This document shows, piece after piece, positions 42,544 to 49,811 of a stretch of 60,908 nt of DNA (position 1 is the stretch's first letter; the number at the start of each line of letters is the position of its first letter). The stretch covers positions 1-60,908 of the forward strand of contig CAMOTI010000117.1 of the NCBI GenBank assembly GCA_946625675.1, given 5' to 3'. Under the pieces are notes generated by a model. The model saw only the letters and a program-made list of their open reading frames with translations, made no database searches and was not told the origin of the DNA. Position numbers and translations under genes: made by a program. The stretch comes from an uncultured Prevotellaceae bacterium. Its GTDB lineage: Bacteria > Bacteroidota > Bacteroidia > Bacteroidales > Bacteroidaceae.

Positions 42544-43109
42544 TGTTCACCTCCTTTCTTTTCAGTCACAGTAATGTCACATCGTCCGAGACCGCGATTG
42601 CGGTTCTGGCCTAATCGCTTGATATACTGAAGAGCCTCCTCTATCAGCGGTAGGTTTTCCTTGGGAACTGACTTAATTTCGCCATAAAGTTCGCATGGAA
42701 CTGTCACCTGCATCCGTCTCAGTGATTTGTCCTTTGCGATGCCGTCGGTGTCAATAGCCGTGGAGGAAATGGAGCGGTAGAGCTGTTCTGACAGGTTATT
42801 TTCTATAATGACAGAAGCAATCTTCTTGTCCAATGTGGCGTTAGAGAAGAAAAGGCAGCCGTTCTGAAGTTCATCGCTTTCTGTGCTGCTTCTTTTGCCG
42901 AAAAGTTTGTCTATCTGTTTCTCATCTTCTTCTCTGAAGTGTGTGATGTCTGTTGCAGCCTCTCGTAAAAGTCCTTTTATCGTCCTGCCAGGCACAAAAG
43001 GCAAATTGTTTTTGTCCTTAATCACCAGAAGGTCGACGTCGGCACCAGCTGCCAGTCCTGACCCGCAATGCCAGTCATTAAAGAATTTTATTTGATATGT
43101 AATGTCCAT
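42540..43109 (-). CDS. Csm3-like Cas7 subunit (single domain)
   Basis: The 189-residue RAMP protein is a compact Cas7. It has YQIKFFNDWHCGSGLAAGAD, then VDLLVIKDKNNLPFVPGRT with Asp26 near the expected cutting residue, and TIKGLLREAAT. The glycine-rich loop near the end is RLGQNRNRGLGRCDI. Csm3-like subunits line up along the crRNA and cut the target RNA at regular steps. The gene is coupled to csx10 (4-base overlap) and lies two bases after cas10. It is the third Cas7-like domain in the operon, beside the fused pair. Confidence 0.88.
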   Translation of the reverse strand: MDITYQIKFFNDWHCGSGLAAGADVDLLVIKDKNNLPFVPGRTIKGLLREAATDITHFREEDEKQIDKLFGKRSSTESDELQNGCLFFSNATLDKKIASVIIENNLSEQLYRSISSTAIDTDGIAKDKSLRRMQVTVPCELYGEIKSVPKENLPLIEEALQYIKRLGQNRNRGLGRCDITVTEKKGGEQ

Positions 43110-43111
43110 GG

Positions 43112-44602
43112 TTATTTAGTTGTTTGATTGATGACAGAATAAATGCTCAGTGTGTCGTAAGCGGGATAGTACATTGTTTTCTCTTTTTGATTCTCATCTT
43201 CGATTGTGTAAGCCGGACTGGTGATGCACTTGAAGAGGTCTTTGGAATCATCAGACAGAACATCCATGGCTCTCCGTGCCAACTGTTCTGCATAATAAGG
43301 ACTCTCATGCATGGCCGACATCCATTGACGGATTTTTGATTTCACCACATTCTTGTCGTCTTTAGCAAGCTGTTCCATATAATTTGTTAAGACGTCAGTT
43401 GTCATCAGCCCTGTCAAATCCTTGTCGGCTTCTTCTCTTTCTTTATTAATGTAATAAGGTCCGCATTTCCAAGAGTGTCCCTTGTAAGGAGTCAGCTCGC
43501 GTTTTTCAATCAATTTATAATCAACCACGAAGCTGTCTTGCACTTTGTGGAACATCAAAGAGGATGGTGTATAGTCTAACCCTCGAATCTCGGCCTCCTT
43601 TTTTGATGCTTTTTTCGCAGCAGAACAGAGCTCCTCAGCCAGATTATATCCATAATAGAACGGGAACGAGGATTTGATGAAAGCGATACCGGCACAGCAT
43701 GTAAGTTTCTCTCCTGTTTGTTTCAGTGCCTGTGCCTCGAATTCCCTGATGAAAGCTTCCGCATACTCCAAAGCGAAGCTTGCCCGGCAAATCACGGTGA
43801 AATCGTCACCGCCAAGAACTACAGGGCGGATGGGAATTATTTGGTCTTTGTTGATTTTTTTGTCTTTTTCGATTCTTGAATGAATAATGCTGAATGCAGT
43901 CTGTGCGGCAATTTCCGTTGCTTTGTCAAGGGCTGGCGAAAATTTCTGCAGTTTTTTCTGGTTGTGTCCAATCGTTTCTATGATTTTTCCCAGTCCGTTC
44001 CCGTCGGCATGAATGACAGCAATCCAGTCGTTGTTTCCTGTTATGTTTTTTATGTCGAATGCATATTTTTCCGCCTTTACCTGCTCTCCGAAACATTTCT
44101 CTGACAAGTCTTTGCGTTTTTTCTTTTTTGCTTTGGTTGGCATGTCAAGATAGTCGTTGCCATCTCTTTCAACGGCTGGCAGTCCTGTTTTTCTGTTGCG
44201 CTCCATTGACATAAAACCAAATGTGAGTGATGGCATAGGCATGTTGCGTTGCATTCGAAGTCTTCTCTCAAGCTCTTCAACATATTCTCCGAACTTGCTT
44301 TCTTCTTCGTACTTCACCACAGCCTGGCTGATGGTGATGCCAGGGGCTGCCTCCATGACTTTCTTCGGGAATTCCATGACGGCTTTCTCACAGTCTTCCC
44401 GTTTGCTGAATAGAAACTTGATGTTTCCTGCCGCGCGCACAATGCTTTCCCCCTGAACTCCATTTTTTCCATAGTCGTCGAACATCTTCGTGCAGATTTC
44501 CTCGACGAGATTGCTCGCCCCTGCGATGTCCTGTAGTTCGTTGGTCTGGAAGATGAAGCTTTGGATGCCTTGTACGGCGGCTCCGTAAAGATAATTTTCC
44601 AT
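43112..44602 (-). CDS. cas10: Cas10 with GGDD cyclase motif and no HD domain
   Basis: The 496-residue large subunit begins directly with a palm-type domain (MENYLYGAAVQGIQSFIFQT) rather than an HD nuclease. The first palm has IHADGNGLGKII at 197-208. The active cyclase motif is LGGDDFTVI with GGDD at 264-267. It should therefore make cyclic oligoadenylate on target-RNA binding but not cut DNA by HD. Typical Cas10/Csm1 proteins are about 750 residues. The Lys-rich KAKKKKRKDLSEK linker lies near 157. It precedes the Csm3-like gene in a tight operon. Confidence 0.93.
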   Translation of the reverse strand: MENYLYGAAVQGIQSFIFQTNELQDIAGASNLVEEICTKMFDDYGKNGVQGESIVRAAGNIKFLFSKREDCEKAVMEFPKKVMEAAPGITISQAVVKYEEESKFGEYVEELERRLRMQRNMPMPSLTFGFMSMERNRKTGLPAVERDGNDYLDMPTKAKKKKRKDLSEKCFGEQVKAEKYAFDIKNITGNNDWIAVIHADGNGLGKIIETIGHNQKKLQKFSPALDKATEIAAQTAFSIIHSRIEKDKKINKDQIIPIRPVVLGGDDFTVICRASFALEYAEAFIREFEAQALKQTGEKLTCCAGIAFIKSSFPFYYGYNLAEELCSAAKKASKKEAEIRGLDYTPSSLMFHKVQDSFVVDYKLIEKRELTPYKGHSWKCGPYYINKEREEADKDLTGLMTTDVLTNYMEQLAKDDKNVVKSKIRQWMSAMHESPYYAEQLARRAMDVLSDDSKDLFKCITSPAYTIEDENQKEKTMYYPAYDTLSIYSVINQTTK

Positions 44603-44731
44603 GTTGGTATTATTTAAATGTTTTTAATAGATTACGTGTTTTTTTGTTTTGTAGCTCCATAAGTGTCGGTTGCCACTGTTGGTAGCTTCCTCAATGGCTA
44701 AATGCTGGCAGGATATGCTTGACTTGATGCG

Positions 44732-45403
44732 TCAGGCCTTGATTTCCTTCACGGCCCCGAATCCTACGCTGACTCCTTTCCCGAGTCCGATGAGTTGGGG
44801 GAGTCGTAGGTTGACAGAGAATTCGGCGTTGAAAGCAAGCATTTTCTGGCGTTTGAAGATGACGGTGTGCGGCTGTTTCACGTCGTGGATGCTTACCTGT
44901 AGCTCGCTTTCGAGATGCAGTCCGATACCTTTTGCGAAGGACAGTATGTTGCCAGTGAGCATGTGCTTGAGCAGTGTCAGGCGTTCGGTGATGTCATTGG
45001 TTCGTGTGTATGCTTCGTAGTTCTCTTTATTGAGTGGTATCCAGTTTGTGATGCTGTAGCGAACAGGCTGCGCAGTGTAGTCCACGTTGGTGGAACAAGC
45101 CATTGACTCGCAGATTGTTGTGGTGACTTCCTTTTCTCCGAGTTTGATGGTTCGGACAAATGGGTAGGTCATCTGCTCGAGTGTGGCAGTTCCTTCGCCA
45201 ATGGCGATGATGGCTGCTTTTCCGTTGACCACCTTATATTGGATGAGCGGGTAGGCATAGCGCAGGTCCTCTCCGTCGTGGCTGTGGAAGAGAATGTCGT
45301 CGCGGTTGTCACCGATGGCCACGACCGCTCCGCGGAACTTTGTTATTTCGCTTTGTCTCAATGGTATGTCGAACTTCAGGATTAGTGATTTTACGTAATT
45401 CAT
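44732..45403 (-). CDS. cas6: Cas6 endoribonuclease
   Basis: The 223-residue protein is a Cas6 of the Bacteroidetes type: MNYVKSLILKFDIPLRQSEI at the start, MTYPFVRTIKLGEKEV in the middle and the RNA-binding glycine loop LIGLGKGVSVGFGAVKEI at the end. Cas6 cuts the repeat RNA to make crRNA. The catalytic His cannot be named by eye; His49 or His59 are possible. It is the first gene of the operon, 58 bases from a strong promoter, and lies 129 bases before cas10. Confidence 0.82.
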   Translation of the reverse strand: MNYVKSLILKFDIPLRQSEITKFRGAVVAIGDNRDDILFHSHDGEDLRYAYPLIQYKVVNGKAAIIAIGEGTATLEQMTYPFVRTIKLGEKEVTTTICESMACSTNVDYTAQPVRYSITNWIPLNKENYEAYTRTNDITERLTLLKHMLTGNILSFAKGIGLHLESELQVSIHDVKQPHTVIFKRQKMLAFNAEFSVNLRLPQLIGLGKGVSVGFGAVKEIKA

Positions 45404-45460
45404 AGCCTGTGTTCTTGGTGTTATTGGTTATGTGTTTAGATATAAGGGTATCTCCCGAGC

Positions 45461-45491
45461 GCAAAGTTAATAATAATTTTGTGAGGACAAA
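45461..45491 (-). promoter_or_regulatory. Promoter of the cas operon
   Basis: On the minus strand TTTG (45491-45488) precedes TAACTTTGC (45469-45461) with 18 bases between. The -7 box is a perfect match. The spacing is one short of the usual 19-21. The cas6 start is 58 bases downstream. Confidence 0.72.
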
Positions 45492-45538
45492 AATTTTTTT
45501 TGTGATTTTTTTCGTGTGGATGTGAAAAAAGGCGTCGT

Positions 45539-45667
45539 GGGAGTGGATGGGAGTGGATGGGAGTAGATGGGAGTGGATGGGAGTAGATGGGAGTGGATGG
45601 GAGTTATGGGAGTGGATGGGAGTAATGGGAATGGATGGGAGTGGATGGGAGTTATGGAAGTGGATGG
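45539..45667 (+). repeat. G-rich tandem repeat upstream of the cas promoter
   Basis: About 12 units of the 10-base word GGGAGTGGAT, with variants GGGAGTAGAT and shortened GGGAGTTAT, run through the gap between cas6 and the MBL gene. G triplets at about ten-base spacing occur throughout. No gene is present in the 452-base gap (45404-45855). Confidence 0.85.
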
Positions 45668-45773
45668 ACGGAAAGGACGAAATGAGCGGTGGTGGGGCGG
45701 GGTGGTGGAGAAAGTTTTGAGGGGTGGGTGCGAAATTAAATTCTTTTTATTAGGTTTTTACGTAAAAATCATG

Positions 45774-45782
45774 TAACTTTGC
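45774..45782 (+). promoter_or_regulatory. -7 box for the MBL hydrolase gene
   Basis: TAACTTTGC lies 73 bases upstream of the start at 45856. A TTTG -33 element at the right distance is not clear, so only the -7 box is claimed. Confidence 0.5.
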
Positions 45783-45855
45783 AAAACATTTGTACTTCAA
45801 TCAGTACTTACTTTAGTTAAGTCAAACCTCCACACATATACAATAAAAAACAGAA

Positions 45856-46704
45856 ATGCTGAAATTCTTAAGCTTCGGTAGTGGCAGCTCAGGCAATTGC
45901 TATTATCTCTCGAATGGGCAGGACGCCATTATTATAGATGCCGGCGTAGGCATCCGGGCTATAAAAAAGAATTTTCTGAAATATGGTATCAATCCGGCAA
46001 AGATAAAGGCCATCCTCGTGACTCACGACCATATGGATCACAGCCGGACCGTGGGGGCTCTGAGCCGTCTGCTGAACGTGAAGGTGTTTTCTTCGGCAGA
46101 GGTGCTGAAGAAACTGAACTGGGCACGTTTGTCGAGGGTGGAGCCCGACGCTTGCGTGGCTGTGGAGGAGAATGAGACGTTCTGCGTTGGAAGCATGGAG
46201 ATCACTCCGTTCCGTCTTCCCCATGACGCCGTGGACAACTATGGGTATTCCGTCAGCGACCAGGGTCAGGTGTTCACTGTGATGACCGATGTGGGTAAGC
46301 CGACAGACAACGTGAGCAAATACATCGGCTGTTCGGACTACCTCGTGTTGGAGGCCGACTATGACGATGATATGCTGGCAGCCAATCCTCGCTATGAGAA
46401 AAAGTTGAAAGAACGAATAAAGGGGGGCAATGGCCATCTGTCGAACCGCCAGGCCGCACAAGTGCTGCTGGAGAACTACCATGAGGGCCTCCAGTCCGTG
46501 TGGCTGTGTCATCTGAGCGAAGAGAACAACACTCCAGAGCTGGCACGCACGACCGTGGCAAGATATCTTGGCGACAACGGCATCTCGACCGAGACGGATC
46601 TCCGTCTGGAGGTGCTCAGCCGCAGGACGGTGTCCGGCCCATGGCTGATGTCGGACAAAGGCATCAGTGCCGACCATCAGCTGAAAGTGGACTTTGACTT
46701 CTGA
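45856..46704 (+). CDS. MBL-fold hydrolase, YycJ/WalJ-like
   Basis: The 282-residue protein starts MLKFLSFGSGSSGNCYYLSN, the usual start of YycJ/WalJ-type hydrolases. The metal site is LVTHDHMDHSRTVG. Later metal-site segments are FRLPHDAVDNYGY and LEADYDDDML, and a C-terminal SNRQAAQVLL, then LCHLSEENNTPELA. Related proteins are 5'-3' DNA exonuclease-like or act with two-component regulation of the cell wall. It has its own -7 box and reads away from the cas operon, so it is likely the first ordinary gene past the island. Confidence 0.85.
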   Translation: MLKFLSFGSGSSGNCYYLSNGQDAIIIDAGVGIRAIKKNFLKYGINPAKIKAILVTHDHMDHSRTVGALSRLLNVKVFSSAEVLKKLNWARLSRVEPDACVAVEENETFCVGSMEITPFRLPHDAVDNYGYSVSDQGQVFTVMTDVGKPTDNVSKYIGCSDYLVLEADYDDDMLAANPRYEKKLKERIKGGNGHLSNRQAAQVLLENYHEGLQSVWLCHLSEENNTPELARTTVARYLGDNGISTETDLRLEVLSRRTVSGPWLMSDKGISADHQLKVDFDF

Positions 46705-46715
46705 CGCCGTTTTTC

Positions 46716-46958
46716 CGGTGTCTGCCGATAGCAATTATCGCCGCCGAGCATGGTGCGGAAGTCATGGGTGTTGACATCAGTGAAGACATGGAAAATCTTG
46801 ATTTCTGCAGCATCTTTAGGAAATTAAAGGAAGCGAAAATGGGAATAAAGGAGGATGCAAAAAAGGATTGTATGCGAGCCCGCTTTTCTGAAGCCTACTT
46901 GGCACCCCGATTCAAATTTTATCAAATCATATCATACAAAAAAACAGAGCAGGCATGA
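46716..46958 (+). pseudogene. Remnant of a class I SAM methyltransferase
   Basis: In frame, 46725-46785 reads as PIAIIAAEHGAEVMGVDISED, which matches the post-motif-I region of class I methyltransferases (strand, then acidic residue that binds SAM). The preceding GxGxG loop is missing, and the frame runs on into unrelated sequence for about 55 residues before its stop at 46958. I read it as a decayed gene fragment. In Bacteroidetes aroE is often next to ubiE-type genes, which would fit, but the fragment alone cannot show which enzyme it was. Confidence 0.45.
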
Positions 46959-47695
46959 AAACTTATGGATTAATCGGCCACCCTCTGGGGCATTCTTTCT
47001 CCAAGGGATTTTTCTCGGACAAGTTTGAAAACGAGGAAATAGACGCGGAATATCTGAACTTCGACATCTCCACCATCGACGAGGTGCTTGACGTGATAGC
47101 CTCAAATCCTACACTCTCGGGATTCAACGTGACGATTCCCTACAAGGAGAAAATCATGCCTTATCTCGACGAGGTGAGCAAGGAGGCCAGGGAAGTCGGC
47201 GCAGTGAATGTGGTGAAGGTGGAGCGCGACGGTACGCGTATCGTCCTGAAAGGCTTCAACTCCGACATCATAGGATTCCGAGAGTCCATCTCCCCTCTGC
47301 TTCATTCCCACCACAAGAAGGCTCTCATCCTGGGCACAGGCGGCGCTTCGAAGGCTGTGCGCTACGTTCTTCAGCAGAAAGGGCTGGATTGTGTGTTCGT
47401 GTCCCGCTACACGCGACCTGGCACCGTATCGTATAAAGACCTGGATGCGGATGCTGTGCGCGAATATGAGGTGATCGTGAACTGCACGCCTGTGGGGATG
47501 TACCCAAATGAGAATGAATGTCCAATGTTGCCATATGAGCACCTCAATAACAATAATCTGCTATATGATCTCGTTTATAATCCAGAGACCACTCTGTTTC
47601 TGAAACGAGGCAAAGAAAATGGGGCGGCAGTGAAGAACGGACTGGAGATGCTTCTGCTACAGGCGCAGGCATCGTGGGACATTTGGAATTTTTAA
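46955..47695 (+). CDS. aroE: Shikimate dehydrogenase
   Basis: AroE reduces 3-dehydroshikimate to shikimate with NADPH in aromatic amino acid synthesis. The 246-residue protein has MKTYGLIGHPLGHSFSKGFF at the start, LSGFNVTIPYKEKIMPYLDE with the catalytic Lys, and GFNSDIIGF with the catalytic Asp. The nucleotide-binding part has ILGTGGASKAVRYVL. The end contains VVNCTPVGMYP-like IVNCTPVGMYPNEN and NGLEMLLLQAQASWDIW. The start overlaps the upstream remnant by four bases. Confidence 0.95.
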   Translation: MKTYGLIGHPLGHSFSKGFFSDKFENEEIDAEYLNFDISTIDEVLDVIASNPTLSGFNVTIPYKEKIMPYLDEVSKEAREVGAVNVVKVERDGTRIVLKGFNSDIIGFRESISPLLHSHHKKALILGTGGASKAVRYVLQQKGLDCVFVSRYTRPGTVSYKDLDADAVREYEVIVNCTPVGMYPNENECPMLPYEHLNNNNLLYDLVYNPETTLFLKRGKENGAAVKNGLEMLLLQAQASWDIWNF

Positions 47696-47724
47696 GATTT
47701 GAGGTTTATTGCCATCCGGACGGG

Positions 47725-47745
47725 AGACGCCATATATGGACGTCT
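47725..47745. repeat. AGACG-type palindrome after aroE
   Basis: AGACGCCATATATGGACGTC plus T matches the palindrome at 25979-25999. It is flanked by GCCATCCGGACGG and CCATGCGGACGG words like those in the cas operon gaps. It lies 29 bases after the aroE stop. Confidence 0.75.
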
Positions 47746-47846
47746 TTACTCCATGCGGACGGAAATTTGAGGTTTGAGATTTGAAGGCTTATCTTGCTGA
47801 ATTACATAAACTATACAATCTGAATAACGGAAATAAAGATATATAT

Positions 47847-48758
47847 ATGAAAAGAATCTGCACATATCTGGCATTCTTCATGGCGTTTGTATATGCCTTT
47901 GCGGGGACTTATTCCCCACAGACCATCCCGCTGGAACGCGTGAAGACGAACTACACCCGCGTGGTGAATCCCGACGGCATCTTGTCGCAGGAGATATGCG
48001 ACTCGATCGACACCTTGCTTATGAGCCTGGACTCCATTCAGGCCTATGGCGTGGTGGCGGTTTGCGAGCATTTCGAGGGTGACGACCCCTATGAGTTTGC
48101 CATCGGTCTTGGACGCGAGCTTGAGATTGGAGGACAAAAAAGCCAGGGATTCGTGATTGCCTTAGCCACAGAGGACCGCAGCTACTGGATCAGCACGGGC
48201 GAAGGCATGGAGAAATTCCTGACCGACGCCACCTGTGGCCAGATTGAGCGTAAATACATGGTGCCCTATCTGAAACAGAGTGACTGGGACAATGCCATGC
48301 TGAACACCGTGAAGGCCTTCCAGGGCTACCTCACAGGCAATCAGGAGTACGTGGCGGAGCTGTCGCAGAGCGCTGACAGCGCTGAGGATGACGGCGACGG
48401 TCTGGGATGGCTGTTTATGGGCGGAGCTGCCTCGCTTGTCGGTTTTGGACTATATTCAAAGCGTAAGGAGCGTACGTGCCCCCACTGCAAGAAAGTGGCT
48501 CTGGAGCTGGTGTCGAGGGAGCGCAAACGGATGAGTGCCCACAAATACCGCATCAAGTCCACCTACAAGTGCAAGAACTGCAGTGAGATCGTGTATAAGG
48601 ACCGTGTGATAGACGAATCTCCGAGCAGCGGAAGCAGCATTGGCGGTGCTATCGGCGGCTCCATCTTTGGCGGCGGCGGAAGCGGCAGCAGCGGCGGCGG
48701 ATTCGGTGGTCTGGGCGGCGGCTCGTTCGGCGGCGGCGGTGCCGGCGGACGGTTCTGA
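47847..48758 (+). CDS. TPM-domain membrane protein with zinc ribbon and Gly-rich tail
   Basis: The 303-residue protein begins with a signal peptide (MKRICTYLAFFMAFVYAFAG). A TPM domain (about 30-180) follows, with LERVKTNYTRVVNPDGILSQ and GFVIALATEDRSYWISTGEG. A membrane helix (WLFMGGAASLVGFGLYS) and a four-Cys site (CPHCKK near 218 and CKNCSE near 250) come next. The tail is Gly/Ser-rich. The start at 47847 is the ATG before the signal peptide; an earlier ATG at 47781 would place 22 extra residues before it. TPM proteins have been linked to membrane repair and phosphatase activity. It is followed by lemA, a frequent pairing. Confidence 0.8.
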   Translation: MKRICTYLAFFMAFVYAFAGTYSPQTIPLERVKTNYTRVVNPDGILSQEICDSIDTLLMSLDSIQAYGVVAVCEHFEGDDPYEFAIGLGRELEIGGQKSQGFVIALATEDRSYWISTGEGMEKFLTDATCGQIERKYMVPYLKQSDWDNAMLNTVKAFQGYLTGNQEYVAELSQSADSAEDDGDGLGWLFMGGAASLVGFGLYSKRKERTCPHCKKVALELVSRERKRMSAHKYRIKSTYKCKNCSEIVYKDRVIDESPSSGSSIGGAIGGSIFGGGGSGSSGGGFGGLGGGSFGGGGAGGRF

Positions 48759-48821
48759 TTGAATCAAGAAAGACAATGAGTAAACAAACTATAATTTCTA
48801 ACAATTAAATCCTTTTGAATT

Positions 48822-49403
48822 ATGAAGAAATCGACTATTATCTTATTGGTAGTTTTGGGCGGACTTGCTCTTTGGGCAATCTCCAGCTACAACGGCATGG
48901 TGAAGGAAGACGAGAACGTGGGCAAGGCCTGGGGTGACGTGCAGTCGGCTTATCAGCGTCGTGCCGACCTGATACCAAACCTTGTGAACGTGGTGAAAGG
49001 CTATGCCGAGCATGAGAAGGGAACCCTCGAGGGCGTGATTGAGGCAAGGGCTAAAGCCACTCAGATCAACCTCAACGTTGAGGACCTGACCGAAGAGAAC
49101 ATGGCAAAGCTGAATGCAGCCCAGGGTGAGCTGTCGAGCGCGTTGAACAAGTTGATGGCAGTGGCCGAGGCTTATCCCGACTTGAAGGCCAACGAGAACT
49201 TCATGTCGCTGCAGAACCAGCTGGAAGGCACAGAAAACCGTATCAACGAGGTGCGCAAGGCCTACAACACCACTGTTCAGAGCTATAACGTGAAGGTGCG
49301 CAAGTTCCCGGGCAACATCCTGGCTAATATCTTCGGCTTCTCCACAAAGCCTATGTTCCAAGCCGATGAAGCTGCTCAGAAAGCTCCTGAAGTGAAATTC
49401 TAA
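48822..49403 (+). CDS. lemA: LemA family protein
   Basis: The 193-residue protein has one N-terminal membrane helix (TIILLVVLGGLALWAI) and a helical outer domain. The signatures are VGKAWGDVQSAYQRRADLIP, then NLVNVVKGYAEHEKGTLEGV. A C-terminal NTTVQSYNVKVRKFPGNILA and FGFSTKPMF complete the LemA pattern. Its function is unclear; LemA is often beside TPM or HtpX genes, as it is here. The start at 48822 gives the normal length of about 190. It is followed by a hairpin terminator. Confidence 0.93.
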   Translation: MKKSTIILLVVLGGLALWAISSYNGMVKEDENVGKAWGDVQSAYQRRADLIPNLVNVVKGYAEHEKGTLEGVIEARAKATQINLNVEDLTEENMAKLNAAQGELSSALNKLMAVAEAYPDLKANENFMSLQNQLEGTENRINEVRKAYNTTVQSYNVKVRKFPGNILANIFGFSTKPMFQADEAAQKAPEVKF

Positions 49404-49430
49404 GACAGACCGTCACTGATAATATTGAAG

Positions 49431-49461
49431 AAGCGCGTCCGCCGATGAGGTGGACGCGCTT
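49431..49461 (+). terminator. Terminator after lemA
   Basis: AAGCGCGTCC (49431-49440) pairs with GGACGCGCTT (49452-49461) over an 11-base loop and is followed by TTGTTCG. It lies 28 bases after the lemA stop. Confidence 0.8.
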
Positions 49462-49536
49462 TTGTTCGATAATCTTTTTTAGAATGAGTGAATAAATAAA
49501 GATAAAAAAACGTTTTGTCTTCGGGCATCGCCCTGC

Positions 49537-49600
49537 GTCGTTGTTGCCATGACGGCTGTCCGCAAACGAGTTTGCTTCCATCCGGCATGGCATCAACGAC
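49537..49600. repeat. Large cruciform-like palindrome in a gene-free gap
   Basis: GTCGTTGTTGCCATG (49537-49551) and CATGGCATCAACGAC (49586-49600) can form a 15-bp stem with one mismatch. An inner GCAAAC/GTTTGC hairpin lies at 49562-49575. The rest of the 350-base gap (49462-49811) has two copies of GCACTTCGTGCT near 49602 and 49662 and a TCCTCC/GGAGGA hairpin. No gene is seen there. Confidence 0.7.
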
Positions 49601-49811
49601 GGCACTTCGTGCTGCCAAAATTCAATAAAAAGTCCTCCACTGCGTTACGGAGGAAAAACGCACTTCGTGCTCAATAAAAAGCCATCCGGACGATTCACAC
49701 TCAGCACAGGGGATGTTAGTGGGGCCGGGGAAGGTGGATGTCATCTTGGAGCCCCGTGGGGTTAGGGCAGACGGAATCGCAATGAGCACCCGACAGCGAG
49801 GAACGATGTGG

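Noticed and set aside
39642-43109. Type III-E single-protein effector
   Set aside because: Cas10 and separate Csx10 and Cas7 genes are present, and only two Cas7 domains are fused.
45539-45667. Second CRISPR array
   Set aside because: Units are 10 bases, follow each other directly and have no unique spacers.
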